Positions 8,093 to 16,627 of a DNA stretch of 47,801 nucleotides are shown one piece after another (positions within the stretch are counted from its first letter, which is position 1; the number at the start of each line of letters is the position of its first letter). A model generated the notes under the pieces. It was not told the origin of the DNA. It saw nothing but the letters and a program-made list of their open reading frames with translations, and ran no database searches. Source of the DNA: CAZCBX01 sp964497185 (GTDB taxonomy: Bacteria; Bdellovibrionota_G; JALEGL01; JAGRMV01); the NCBI GenBank assembly GCA_964497185.1, contig CAZCBX010000015.1, positions 1 to 47,801 on the forward strand, given 5' to 3'. The translations under genes were made by a program, and so were the position numbers.

Positions 8093-8586
8093 AAGCCCTC
8101 TGACTCTCTGCGATTTTCTTGTTCGAACCAAGCTTGTGTTGCATAAAGTCGTTTCCACACCACAAAAGAAACAATCAGTGCATGCATCCACATAACCCCT
8201 ATTGTATACAATACCATCCATTGCCACGCGCCCGAAAGGCGGTTGATCATCACTAGCATGGCCCCCCACAGAGCCCCAGTCGCCGTGGCATGAAAAAACA
8301 AACTACGCTTTCTTTTATCAAAAACTTGAAAAGCCTTTTTTTGAAGGGCCTCGCCCCAGGTTTGGGTTTGTTGCATGGTGTGCGCTCTCAACTTGCGAAG
8401 TTTTTGATGGCCCAAAACCACACTGGCCAAAAATAACAATAAGGCAAAATATAAGAAAACTACAATCGATCGTGTTTGCGCTGCACTCTTTGGCTGTGTT
8501 TCAAACTGGTAGACCACCCAAGCGTAAACGGCCAACGACCCTAGAGCCAAAAGCCAACCACACGTGGCGCTTTGGCGCATTGTCAT
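8089..8586 (-). CDS. Hypothetical four-helix inner-membrane protein
   Basis: A 165-residue protein I do not recognise. Hydrophobic stretches lie at about residues 8-26, 42-60, 100-118 and 122-142. A basic, Gln-rich cytoplasmic segment (HQKLRKLRAHTMQQTQ...FDKRKRS) sits between helices 2 and 3, and the tail is charged. Its start overlaps the trxB stop (ATGA) and its stop overlaps the GDPD start (GTGA), so it is the middle gene of a tightly coupled three-gene operon. No function can be assigned. Confidence 0.8.
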   Translation of the reverse strand: MTMRQSATCGWLLALGSLAVYAWVVYQFETQPKSAAQTRSIVVFLYFALLLFLASVVLGHQKLRKLRAHTMQQTQTWGEALQKKAFQVFDKRKRSLFFHATATGALWGAMLVMINRLSGAWQWMVLYTIGVMWMHALIVSFVVWKRLYATQAWFEQENRRESEGL

Positions 8587-9500
8587 TCGGGCAAATTTTC
8601 TAAATATCGTTCACAGTCCATGGCAGCTTTGCAGCCACTGCCAGCCGCAGTGATGGCTTGGCGGTAGGTAAAATCTTGTACATCGCCTGCTGCAAAAACC
8701 CCTTCTACATTGGTTTGGGTTCCTTCAAAAGTTTTGATGTAGCCATTGTCATGGGTTTGAATTTGCCCCTCAAACAATTGGGTATTGGGCACATGGCCAA
8801 TGGCCATAAAAAGACCCGTGCAGGCAATTTCTTGCTTGGATTCGTCTTTGGTGCTTTTGAGTGTGAGCCCTCGCACTTCTTTCTCTCCGTGAATTTTTTC
8901 CACCACGTGATTCCAAATCCAATGGATTTTTGGATTGGCTTTGGCTTTTTGCTGCATAATTTGCGAGGCTCTTAGCACGTCTCGTCGAACCACCACCGTG
9001 ACTTTCGAAGCAAAACGCGTTAAAAACATGGCTTCTTCCATGGCGCTGTCGCCACCGCCCACAATCACAATCTCTTGATCTCTAAAAAAAGCGCCGTCGC
9101 AGGTTGCGCAGGTTGAAACACCTTTGCCCATCAGCTCCCATTCGTTCTCGAGGCCCAACGTTTTGGCTTTGGCTCCGGTTGATATAATGACCGATTTGGT
9201 TTCATGCACTTCTTCTCCCACCCAAACTTTGTATGGTTTTTGAGAGAAGTCCACTTTGGTGACATCTTTGGACACAATGCGCGTATCAAAGCGCTGCGCT
9301 TGTTTTTTAAAGTTCATCATCATGTCGGGTCCCATAATGCCCTCTGGAAACCCAGGAAAATTCTCGACGTCCGTGGTGGTCATCAGCTGACCGCCTGCTT
9401 CAAAACCCTCGATCATCAAAGGCTTAAGCAATGCCCGAGCGGTATAAATGGCAGAAGTCAACCCAGCTGGGCCAGATCCAATAATAATTACGTTTTCCAT
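8583..9500 (-). CDS. trxB: Thioredoxin-disulfide reductase
   Basis: A 305-residue flavoprotein of standard bacterial length that reduces thioredoxin with NADPH. Seen in order: FAD-binding GSGPAGLTSAIYTARA (about residues 8-23), the redox CATC in CATCDGAFF (about 132-140), the NADPH-binding GGGDSAMEE (about 148), a basic RRDVLRAS segment that contacts the NADPH 2'-phosphate, and the C-terminal FAD motif GVFAAGDVQDFTYRQ. It is first in the operon with the membrane protein and GDPD genes. Upstream is a composite palindromic element. Confidence 0.97.
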   Translation of the reverse strand: MENVIIIGSGPAGLTSAIYTARALLKPLMIEGFEAGGQLMTTTDVENFPGFPEGIMGPDMMMNFKKQAQRFDTRIVSKDVTKVDFSQKPYKVWVGEEVHETKSVIISTGAKAKTLGLENEWELMGKGVSTCATCDGAFFRDQEIVIVGGGDSAMEEAMFLTRFASKVTVVVRRDVLRASQIMQQKAKANPKIHWIWNHVVEKIHGEKEVRGLTLKSTKDESKQEIACTGLFMAIGHVPNTQLFEGQIQTHDNGYIKTFEGTQTNVEGVFAAGDVQDFTYRQAITAAGSGCKAAMDCERYLENLPE

Positions 9501-9592
9501 GAGTCATCCATTATCGTTTTTTTAAAAAGGTGTCTAGCAGCCTTCTTGCAAATCAGTGAAAGTTGCCGACGGGTATTTTTTCGTGCCTTTGG

Positions 9593-9907
9593 GCGTCCTT
9601 GGACTGCCCTGTGAGAGGCAGGACTCCGCTTCGCTGCGTAACAGCCTCTCACAGGGCAGTCCAAGGACGCAAGACACGCCGATGAGCTTGTAAGCTGTGT
9701 TAAAAAGATGGTTATAGAAAACCCGCTAGCTTGCACTTCTCTTATGCTTTGGTTTTAAATAATCAATAAAGACAAACGCATGGGCGTTTGTCTCCATATT
9801 CTACGCCACCTCAAAAAAAACCCTGATTGTCGGGTACAGCTTATGTGGCTTGTGCGAGCGTCTCCGCAGCGCAAGCGAGGACTAGCGAGCACAAGCCACA
9901 TAAGCTG
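9593..9907. repeat. Composite palindromic element, copy 2
   Basis: Fills most of the 516-bp gap between trxB and the PilZ gene; no ORF there is convincing. Hairpin A is a perfect 27-bp inverted repeat (9593-9619 and 9644-9670) with a 24-nt loop including CCGCTTCGCTGCG. The core palindrome GACAAACGC-ATGG-GCGTTTGTC lies at 9771-9792. Hairpin B is a perfect 19-bp inverted repeat (9837-9855 and 9889-9907) with a 33-nt loop, GAGCGTCTCCG + 8 nt + GCGAGGACTAGCGA. The core-to-B spacer (44 nt) contains GCCACCT, an A run and TGATTGTCG, partly shared with copies 3 and 4. Confidence 0.9.
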
Positions 9908-9980
9908 CAAACAACAAACGCCTTTAAAACCACAAAACCAAAATCAAGGTAACTAAAATTACCTCTATTTCCACCCCTGT

Positions 9981-10010
9981 TTGTATTGGAAAAATGGGTC
10001 ATGATACAAT
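9981..10010 (+). promoter_or_regulatory. Candidate promoter of the PilZ gene
   Basis: TTGTAT (9981-9986) and TACAAT (10005-10010) with an 18-bp spacer. Transcription would begin near the ATG at 10017. No Shine-Dalgarno precedes that ATG, so the mRNA may be leaderless. Prediction by eye only. Confidence 0.35.
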
Positions 10011-10016
10011 CAAGTC

Positions 10017-10415
10017 ATGATTAATCCCAACGCCGAAAAACGCAGACCGGGGATGGACCGTGCTGGCGTCGAAATTGATGTAGATTTGTCCACCCTTGGC
10101 CCCTATTACTTGAGTAAATTGACCAACTTATCCATTGGCGGCGCATTTATTCAACATCCACAGCCGGCTTCTGTGGGCACAGAACTGACCATCAAGTTTG
10201 TGTTGCCCAATCAGCCCGCGCCCATTCAAGCGCGTGCCAAGGTGGCTTGGACCTATATTCAGCCTGGTCAGCGCATACCCAACGGCACCGGTATGGGCAT
10301 TCAATTCACAAACATCGATGCACAGGACGAAAATAAAATTAAGCAGTACGTCCATGAATTAACCACCCTCGACCCTGAAGACATCGAACCCACCGTAGAA
10401 CGCTACGACGTTTAA
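10017..10415 (+). CDS. PilZ-domain c-di-GMP-binding protein
   Basis: A 132-residue single-domain protein. It shows a basic N-terminal segment (EKRRPGMDR), the NLSIGGAF motif matching the PilZ (D/N)xSxxG signature, a beta-rich middle (TELTIKFVLP...RAKVAWTY) and GMGIQFTNI near the end, with a helical tail. This layout is common in short PilZ proteins of Myxococcota and Bdellovibrionota, where they respond to c-di-GMP in motility or surface behaviour. The Arg spacing in the RxxxR motif is not exact, so ligand binding is inferred. It lacks a Shine-Dalgarno. Its stop overlaps that of the convergent methyltransferase-NUDIX gene by 4 bp. Confidence 0.85.
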   Translation: MINPNAEKRRPGMDRAGVEIDVDLSTLGPYYLSKLTNLSIGGAFIQHPQPASVGTELTIKFVLPNQPAPIQARAKVAWTYIQPGQRIPNGTGMGIQFTNIDAQDENKIKQYVHELTTLDPEDIEPTVERYDV

Positions 10416-12007
10416 ATCCATAGGCGATCTTTGATCATGGTCAATACGGTTTGATTGGCTTCCAACAGCGGATATTTTTCGATTTCATCCAGGCCCACCC
10501 ATCGACCTTGGTCATGCGCTACGGAACTTACATTCACCACACGATCGATTTTCTGCGCAAAAAAGGTTAAGTGAATTTCACGGGTTGGGTAGCGGTAAGA
10601 AAACTGGTGAAAAAAACTGGCTTTTTCTGCATTCCAGCTTAGCTCTTCTTCCAACTCGCGGCAAAGCGCTTGCATGGGTGATTCGCCTGGTTCAATTTTT
10701 CCACCTGGAAATTCCCAAAAGCCTTCACTGCTGTCGCCTTTGCGTCTTTGCCCCAACCAAATTTTTTGATCAGCCGTATATAGAATTAGCGCCACCACAC
10801 GCAAGGGTGAGGTGGGCTGAAGAATTTCCATTTTGGCTTCGAAATCGACCCACCGCGCATCTTGATGGGCGGGTGTGACCCGGCTTATTTTCTCCGGTGG
10901 GTCCTGCGTATCACTTAAGCGAATCAATTCTCCTTTGGTCACGGCCGATAGCTGAGGGTGTTTTTTATCAAAGTACAACGTTTGAATGCGCTGTGGCATG
11001 CAGGTCAGCACAGCGCTGACTTTTTTGATTTTGGTCTTAAGCACCTTGGAAAGCGTTCGCCTGCCAGCATGAACCGATTTATAAGTACTGGCCAACAAAA
11101 AGGCGTAAGACAGACGGCCCGATTGGTGACGTAAATTTTTTTCCAAACGGCTGCGGATGTCGGTGGGCTGCCAATCCACGTGAAAATGACACCACTGTTT
11201 TTCATCCAGTAAAAGTGGGCAAGCCAGATGATGCGAACATGGGGCCAGCATCCATAACTGATGTGTTTGCAATGTTTCCTTTAACGCCATCAGCGATCGC
11301 GATGGCTCTTGCAGCGCAGGCTCCATCACAACCAGCAGCCCATTTTTATTGAGCATTTTTTGCAGCTTTGCAATCATCACGCTTTGTTGCTCGGCTGAAA
11401 GTTCATTGAGTACGTTGCCAACAAATATTGCATCGTACTGGCCTTGGTCAGGCAGGGTTTGAAACGTTTGCACCGCCACCGTCCGACAGCAGGTTGGATC
11501 GGTCTCAATGAGTTTTTTTGAAAAATCAAGGGCCGTGGCACTGGGGTCCATTAAATGTGCTTGCATGTTAACCGTGCGATCGTGATGCACCACCCAATGG
11601 GCCCAAGCTTGTGTGCCCGCTCCGGTGCCACAACCCACATCCAAAAAAGTCAGTTTTCTTTTGTTGGCAAAAGGATAAGGGGCATGCTTGAAAACTTCCA
11701 ACGCGCGAACAACATTGGCCGTATGAAAATACAAAGCATAAGCGGCCAATGACAAAGGATCATTGAGATAAACCTCATACGAAGCTTGGCGGCCAGAAGT
11801 AAAAGCGTCCGATAATCGAGCGGCCCTCGCGCTTACCGACTTCCAAAGATCAGCATGCAATTGCTGTGGTTTTTTGGCGTGCCATTTCATGGACGCGCTG
11901 GCGCAGCGAAACACATGGTCCTCTATGTTTTGCAATAATTCTTGATCTGCGTTGAACACCATCGGCATCATGGCATCCAAGCCACCAGGGGGCAAGGGCA
12001 AAAACAT
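10412..12007 (-). CDS. Rsm22-type SAM methyltransferase fused to NUDIX hydrolase
   Basis: About 531 residues in two parts. The first, to about residue 350, is a class I methyltransferase: motif I FLDVGCGTGAGTQAW, then AIFVGNVLNELS and LVVMEPALQEPS. It also has the cysteine pattern of the Rsm22 ribosomal-methyltransferase family (APCSHHLACPLL and WCHFH), which is thought to bind metal. The second part (about 395-530) is a NUDIX domain with the full box GGKIEPGESPMQALCRELEEEL, flanked by WLGQRRKG and FWEFPGG, as in MutT-like pyrophosphatases. ATG at 12007 is given; a TTG four codons earlier is equally possible and neither has a clear ribosome site. It diverges from polA with only 21-33 bp between starts. 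Confidence 0.85.
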   Translation of the reverse strand: MFLPLPPGGLDAMMPMVFNADQELLQNIEDHVFRCASASMKWHAKKPQQLHADLWKSVSARAARLSDAFTSGRQASYEVYLNDPLSLAAYALYFHTANVVRALEVFKHAPYPFANKRKLTFLDVGCGTGAGTQAWAHWVVHHDRTVNMQAHLMDPSATALDFSKKLIETDPTCCRTVAVQTFQTLPDQGQYDAIFVGNVLNELSAEQQSVMIAKLQKMLNKNGLLVVMEPALQEPSRSLMALKETLQTHQLWMLAPCSHHLACPLLLDEKQWCHFHVDWQPTDIRSRLEKNLRHQSGRLSYAFLLASTYKSVHAGRRTLSKVLKTKIKKVSAVLTCMPQRIQTLYFDKKHPQLSAVTKGELIRLSDTQDPPEKISRVTPAHQDARWVDFEAKMEILQPTSPLRVVALILYTADQKIWLGQRRKGDSSEGFWEFPGGKIEPGESPMQALCRELEEELSWNAEKASFFHQFSYRYPTREIHLTFFAQKIDRVVNVSSVAHDQGRWVGLDEIEKYPLLEANQTVLTMIKDRLWI

Positions 12008-12040
12008 GCTTTTTCGCAAGGGCTCTGATATGACCCAATC

Positions 12041-14797
12041 ATGGAACGACTTTTTTTATTGGATGGCAGCGCCATTGCGTACCGAAGTCACTTTGCCTTT
12101 GGCGCCAACCCTTTGGTAAACAAAGCGGGCATGGAAACCAGCGCCTGCTATGGTTTTTTAAACCAAATTTTGCGCATTCTTAAAGACGAAAAGCCTTCTC
12201 GTTTGGCGGTGGTGTTTGATGCCCCCGGCCCTACTTTTCGACATAAAATGTTTGAAGACTACAAAGCCACGCGGGAAAAAATGCCCGATGAACTTAAAGC
12301 ACAGTTGCCCTACATTCAACAAATGGTGGAAGCGATGAACATTCCATACATCGCCAAAGAAGGTTTTGAAGCCGACGACATCATTGGCACCCTGGCCTAC
12401 CGCGCCCAGGCGCAAGACATGGAAGTATACATGGTGACCGGTGACAAAGATTTTATGCAGCTGCTCAAACCCAATATTTACATGTACAGCTTAAAAAAGC
12501 GCGATGCGCTAGACATCATCAATGCTTCTGGCCCCGAAAAAAAATGGGGCGTACCCGTGGAGCGCGTGGTGGATATGTTGGCATTGATGGGCGACAGCAG
12601 TGACAACATTCCAGGCGTGCCCGGCATTGGTGAAAAAACAGCCACCAAACTCATTCAAAACTACGGCAGCATGGATGACATGTACAACAACCTTGACCGC
12701 ATTGAACCCGAGCGTATCCGTAAAAAACTCATAGAATACAAAGACCAAGCCTACCTTTGTCGTGATTTGGTCACCATTGATGTGGATACACCGGTGGAAG
12801 TGGACATGGAAAGCTTGCGCCTGGAAGAACCCAACCTTGAAGACTTACTGCCCATCTTGGAAGAGCTGGAATTTCACTCGTTGATTAAAAAGATCAAGCC
12901 CGGTCTCAAGGCAATGATCGACCCAGAAAAAGCCAAGCCCTCATCGGCTCATTCCAAAAACATCACACCCAAGAGCAGCACCAAAGCATCCACCAAGCGT
13001 GCGTACAAACGCATTGAAACAGAAAAAGAACTGGACCAGCTCATTCACAAACTACAAAAATCGACAGCATTTGTATTGGACACCGAAACCACTTCGCTGC
13101 ATCCATTGGATGCGAAAATTATTGGTATGTCTTTCGCCCATGAATCAGGCCAAGCCCATTACCTATCCTTTCAACACATGCAGTTGTCACCCCAAGAGGT
13201 ATGGAAGAAACTGACCCCATTGTTGGAAAACCCTGATGTGCGCAAAGGCGGTCAAAACATCAAGTATGACCGCCATGTTTTGCGCAATGAGGGTATTAAC
13301 CTTCAAGGCATTGGCATCGACACCATGATTGCTTCTTATCTGTTGGATCCCAATTCCCACCGCCATGGCATTGATGCCCTGGCGCAAACCCATTTAAATA
13401 TGGAGAAAATTCCCACCCAGGATTTGATTGGCAAAGGCTCGAAACAGATTTCCATGCTGGAAGTGCCCATCGAGCAAATCACCGAATATGCCTGCGAGGA
13501 CGCTGACGTTGCTTTTCAATTGCATCAACATTTTGATCCACAACTTAAACAACATGAGCTGATGGATTTATACCTCAACCTGGAACTGCCTCTGTTGGAA
13601 GTGTTGGGCGACATGGAAAGAGAAGGCATTTACATTGATGCCGACATCTTGGCGCGTCAAGGTCAAGACATTGCAAAAATGATCACTGAACTGGAAAAAA
13701 CCGTTTTTGACATTGCCGGTGAAACATTCAATTTAAATTCGCCCAAACAGCTGGGGCCCATTTTGTTTGAAAAGCTGAAAATTCAGAATGACGTGGGCAT
13801 CAAAAAAGTAAAAACCACCAAGACGGGCTACGCCACCAATCAAGAGACGTTGGAAAAATACAGCGCGCATCCCATCATTGCCTCCATCTTGCAATATCGA
13901 AACCTGGCCAAACTTAAATCGACTTATCTGGACGCATTGCCCTCGTTGATTCATCCCAAAACCAAGCGTGTGCATACATCGTTTAACCAAACGGTCGCGG
14001 CCACAGGCCGGCTTTCCAGCAGCGATCCAAACCTGCAAAACATTCCGATTCGCAGCGTGGAGGGCCGCAAAATTCGCGAAGCCTTTGTTGCACAAAACAA
14101 AGGCTGGAAAATTGTATCGGCGGATTATTCTCAAATCGAATTGCGTTTGCTCGCCCACATGAGTCAAGACCCCATTTTGCTCAAGAGTTTTCAAAATGAC
14201 GAAGATGTTCACCGGCGAACTGCCGCCACCATGTTTGGTGTAGAAATGGACCAAGTCACAGCAGAGCAGCGCGGCAGAGCTAAAACCATCAACTTTGGCA
14301 TCATCTACGGCATGGGTCCACAGCGTTTGGCCAGAGAAAATCAAATTTCGGTCGACCAGGCCAAAGAATTCATTGCAGCGTATTTTAAAAACTACAGCCA
14401 CGTGCAAAATTATTTTGACGACACCTTGGCTTTTGCGCGCCAGCATGGTTTTGTGCAAACCTTGATGGGCCGTCGTCGACCCGTGCCTGAAATCCATGCC
14501 AAGAACAAGCGGTTTGCCTCACTGGCCGAGCGCATTGCCATCAACACCCCTTTGCAAGGAACCGCGGCTGACTTAATTAAAAAAGCCATGCTCAACATTG
14601 CCAAACAACTTCAAGATGCCAAATGGCAAAGCAAGATGCTGATTCAAGTTCACGATGAATTAATCTTTGAAGCACCTGAATCAGAGCTGGATGCTTTGAC
14701 CGCGATGGTCAAAAAGCAAATGGGCCAAGCCATGTCACTCGATGTTCCACTAAAAGTGGATGTGGGCATTGGCGACTCTTGGGCTGAGGCGCATTAA
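12041..14797 (+). CDS. polA: DNA polymerase I
   Basis: A 918-residue full-length Pol I for gap filling, repair and Okazaki fragment maturation. The N-terminal 5'-3' exonuclease has FLLDGSAIAYR, DAPGPTFRH, FEADDIIGTLAY, TGDKDFMQL and DSSDNIPGVPGIG. The proofreading exonuclease keeps its acidic residues: VLDTETTSL (about 347), GQNIKYDRHVL and YACEDADVA. The polymerase has motif A SADYSQIELRLLAHMS, the O helix RGRAKTINFGIIYG and motif C QVHDELIFE. All three activities look intact, unlike many Pol I enzymes that have lost proofreading. The start has no Shine-Dalgarno and lies almost on top of the divergent gene. Confidence 0.98.
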   Translation: MERLFLLDGSAIAYRSHFAFGANPLVNKAGMETSACYGFLNQILRILKDEKPSRLAVVFDAPGPTFRHKMFEDYKATREKMPDELKAQLPYIQQMVEAMNIPYIAKEGFEADDIIGTLAYRAQAQDMEVYMVTGDKDFMQLLKPNIYMYSLKKRDALDIINASGPEKKWGVPVERVVDMLALMGDSSDNIPGVPGIGEKTATKLIQNYGSMDDMYNNLDRIEPERIRKKLIEYKDQAYLCRDLVTIDVDTPVEVDMESLRLEEPNLEDLLPILEELEFHSLIKKIKPGLKAMIDPEKAKPSSAHSKNITPKSSTKASTKRAYKRIETEKELDQLIHKLQKSTAFVLDTETTSLHPLDAKIIGMSFAHESGQAHYLSFQHMQLSPQEVWKKLTPLLENPDVRKGGQNIKYDRHVLRNEGINLQGIGIDTMIASYLLDPNSHRHGIDALAQTHLNMEKIPTQDLIGKGSKQISMLEVPIEQITEYACEDADVAFQLHQHFDPQLKQHELMDLYLNLELPLLEVLGDMEREGIYIDADILARQGQDIAKMITELEKTVFDIAGETFNLNSPKQLGPILFEKLKIQNDVGIKKVKTTKTGYATNQETLEKYSAHPIIASILQYRNLAKLKSTYLDALPSLIHPKTKRVHTSFNQTVAATGRLSSSDPNLQNIPIRSVEGRKIREAFVAQNKGWKIVSADYSQIELRLLAHMSQDPILLKSFQNDEDVHRRTAATMFGVEMDQVTAEQRGRAKTINFGIIYGMGPQRLARENQISVDQAKEFIAAYFKNYSHVQNYFDDTLAFARQHGFVQTLMGRRRPVPEIHAKNKRFASLAERIAINTPLQGTAADLIKKAMLNIAKQLQDAKWQSKMLIQVHDELIFEAPESELDALTAMVKKQMGQAMSLDVPLKVDVGIGDSWAEAH

Positions 14798-14814
14798 ACT
14801 TCTTAAAACCTCTG

Positions 14815-15738
14815 TTACGATTTTTCTTGGGTGGATTTTGTGTGTTTGGCCCAAACGGTGGCCACTTTTTCAACGGTTTGCTCACTGATGTCCAACGTGC
14901 GAAGTGGAAATGGAATATTGATGCCATGCTCATCAAAGGCTTGCTTAACAGCCATCACGGCTTCGTGGCGCGCGCGTAAATATTCTTTATGCGATGAATA
15001 CTTTACCCAAAATCGCAAATCAAAATTGATGGAGCTATCACCAAAGCCGTTAAAAAAGACTTCAACTTCTTTGTCTTTGAGCACCATATCCATATTGGAA
15101 ACAGCCTGTTTGGCTTGTTTGGCCGCTTCGGGTAACGCGTCTCCATAAGACACGCCCACTTCAATGTCCACCCGGCGATCGGGGGTCGTTGTGTAATTCA
15201 CCAATGCCTGAGTAAACAAATCCTTGTTGGGAATAAAAACTTCCAACCCGTCAAAGGTCATAATGTTGGTCGTGCGCAGGTTGATTTTTTGAACTGTACC
15301 AAAATATTCATTGTTGGAATGCACCCGAATGATGTCTCCAACGCGGTAGGGTTTTTGAAACGCAATAAAAATGCCCGAAATAAAATTGGAGGCCATTTCT
15401 TGAAAGGCAAAGCCCAGCGCCAAACCAATGACCCCTGCCCCGGCCAGCAACGAAGTGACGGTTTTATCCAGGTGCAAAATACCCAAAGCCACGAAAAGCC
15501 CCGAAAACAAAACCAAAAGGTACACTGTGGTGCGTGTGAGATTGATAACGGTTGGATTGGCTGAGGTTTTACCGATAAGGTTGGCCACCACACGGCTGGC
15601 AAGTTTGGCAAGCAGGTAAAACAAAACCACCACGAACACGGCGACGACAAAATTGGGCAAAATGGCCACGCCCTGTTCAAACCAGGTCATGGCTTTTTCT
15701 TTTAAAATGGTAAGGGCTTCATTAAGGTAGTCGGACAT
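14815..15738 (-). CDS. Small-conductance mechanosensitive channel (MscS family)
   Basis: A 307-residue inner-membrane protein, close to the E. coli MscS length. Three hydrophobic helices fill residues about 25-125; the third is the pore helix, rich in Gly and Ala (SLLAGAGVIGLALGFAFQ), followed by the signature EMASNFISGIFIAFQKPYRVGD of the beta domain. The cytoplasmic cage region follows to the C terminus. It should release solutes on hypo-osmotic shock as a heptamer. It converges with polA (17-bp gap, no terminator seen). Confidence 0.95.
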   Translation of the reverse strand: MSDYLNEALTILKEKAMTWFEQGVAILPNFVVAVFVVVLFYLLAKLASRVVANLIGKTSANPTVINLTRTTVYLLVLFSGLFVALGILHLDKTVTSLLAGAGVIGLALGFAFQEMASNFISGIFIAFQKPYRVGDIIRVHSNNEYFGTVQKINLRTTNIMTFDGLEVFIPNKDLFTQALVNYTTTPDRRVDIEVGVSYGDALPEAAKQAKQAVSNMDMVLKDKEVEVFFNGFGDSSINFDLRFWVKYSSHKEYLRARHEAVMAVKQAFDEHGINIPFPLRTLDISEQTVEKVATVWAKHTKSTQEKS

Positions 15739-15833
15739 GGTGCTTCATGTACTGTCACACCTTACAAAAATGATCAAGCATCGTTCATCTACGTCCATAT
15801 GTTGCACATGGACAAGGTGGATTCAAAGCCTTC

Positions 15834-15923
15834 TTATGCGGCTAAAATATAGAACATAACAAACGTTGCAATCAACACGGCAAGGTTGGTCATATCCATT
15901 TTATCGGTGGTTTGCTGTTTCAT
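15834..15923 (-). CDS. Possible 29-residue single-helix membrane protein
   Basis: A tiny ORF in the 354-bp gap between mscS and an outer-membrane protein gene. After a polar start (MKQQTTDKMDM) it has one hydrophobic stretch, TNLAVLIATFVMFYILAA, ending at the stop. GAGGAAGCC lies just before the ATG, an excellent ribosome site; an earlier in-frame ATG (15938) overlaps that site. The shape resembles small membrane subunits or regulators, but no family is recognised. The rest of the gap (15739-15833 and 15940-16092) shows nothing firm. Confidence 0.4.
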   Translation of the reverse strand: MKQQTTDKMDMTNLAVLIATFVMFYILAA

Positions 15924-16092
15924 GGCTTCCTCTTTCATTATACTATAGAGCAAAACCAATGCCAAAATCCTAAAGCTAATTTTTTTAGAGATAATAGGCA
16001 CTTAGCCAATTCACTGGATGGCAAACTGCCGATTTTTTGCGCGACACGGTAAAAAATGTCTCAATTAAAACAAGGAGATAGGTGCAATATGC

Positions 16093-16623
16093 TTAAATCG
16101 CGAATACGAAGCCAAGCTTGATGATCTCCCACGCCCATCGCGCATCGGGATCTTCAAAAATTTGATACACGCCGGTGGCCAAACGAACATGGATGTTGTC
16201 AATGCCCAAGAGGGGATAAAGATTTTTTTCTACGCCGCTTGTAATTTTCCACCCGCTGTTGCCGTTGGGGAGCATGGTGTACATGTATTGACCCGACAGA
16301 TAAGGCAATACAAAGGTGTCTTTGGTTAAATAAAATTCAGGTCCCAGTGCGATGGCGACTTGTTTGGCCCCATCGACCGCAAACTGAAAACTAAACGTAA
16401 ACGTCACGCTCTCCCGTAGAAAGTATCCAATGTCCAGGCTGTAGGTGCGGTTTTCATATGTTCGCTCGGGCGTAAAAGTCAATGGCTGACTGAAGTTTTG
16501 CGACAAATAGAACAGCCGTTCCAAGCCATGCACCGGCGTTGACCAAACGCAGACAAGCATAGAAACACCCAAAAGAAATTTTATTGGATCCTTGCGTAAC
16601 TTTGGGATAGAGATTTGAACCAC
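16093..16623 (-). CDS. Putative outer-membrane beta-barrel protein
   Basis: A protein of about 176 residues that I do not recognise by name. After a signal peptide (KLRKDPIKFLLGVSMLVCVW, cleavage likely after PVHG) the mature part alternates hydrophobic and polar residues with many Tyr/Phe/Gly: YSLDIGYFLRESVTF, AIALGPEFYL, VLPYLSGQYMY, SGVEKNL, VRLATGVYQIF. It ends IIKLGFVFAI, with aromatic and hydrophobic terminal residues as in outer-membrane barrels. The frame is open to 16734. GTG at 16623 is the best start that keeps the signal peptide, yet no ribosome site precedes it. The divergent porin gene starts only 5 bp away. Confidence 0.65.
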   Translation of the reverse strand: MVQISIPKLRKDPIKFLLGVSMLVCVWSTPVHGLERLFYLSQNFSQPLTFTPERTYENRTYSLDIGYFLRESVTFTFSFQFAVDGAKQVAIALGPEFYLTKDTFVLPYLSGQYMYTMLPNGNSGWKITSGVEKNLYPLLGIDNIHVRLATGVYQIFEDPDARWAWEIIKLGFVFAI

Positions 16624-16627
16624 GACT

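Noticed and set aside
9593..9907. Paired rho-independent terminators between trxB and the PilZ gene
   Set aside because: The two neighbouring genes diverge, so no terminator is needed there; stems are far longer than usual and not followed by T runs.
16072..16120. AAGGAGATAG before a plus-strand ATG (16089)
   Set aside because: The frame is only ten codons long and overlaps the barrel gene antisense; no sign it is a gene.
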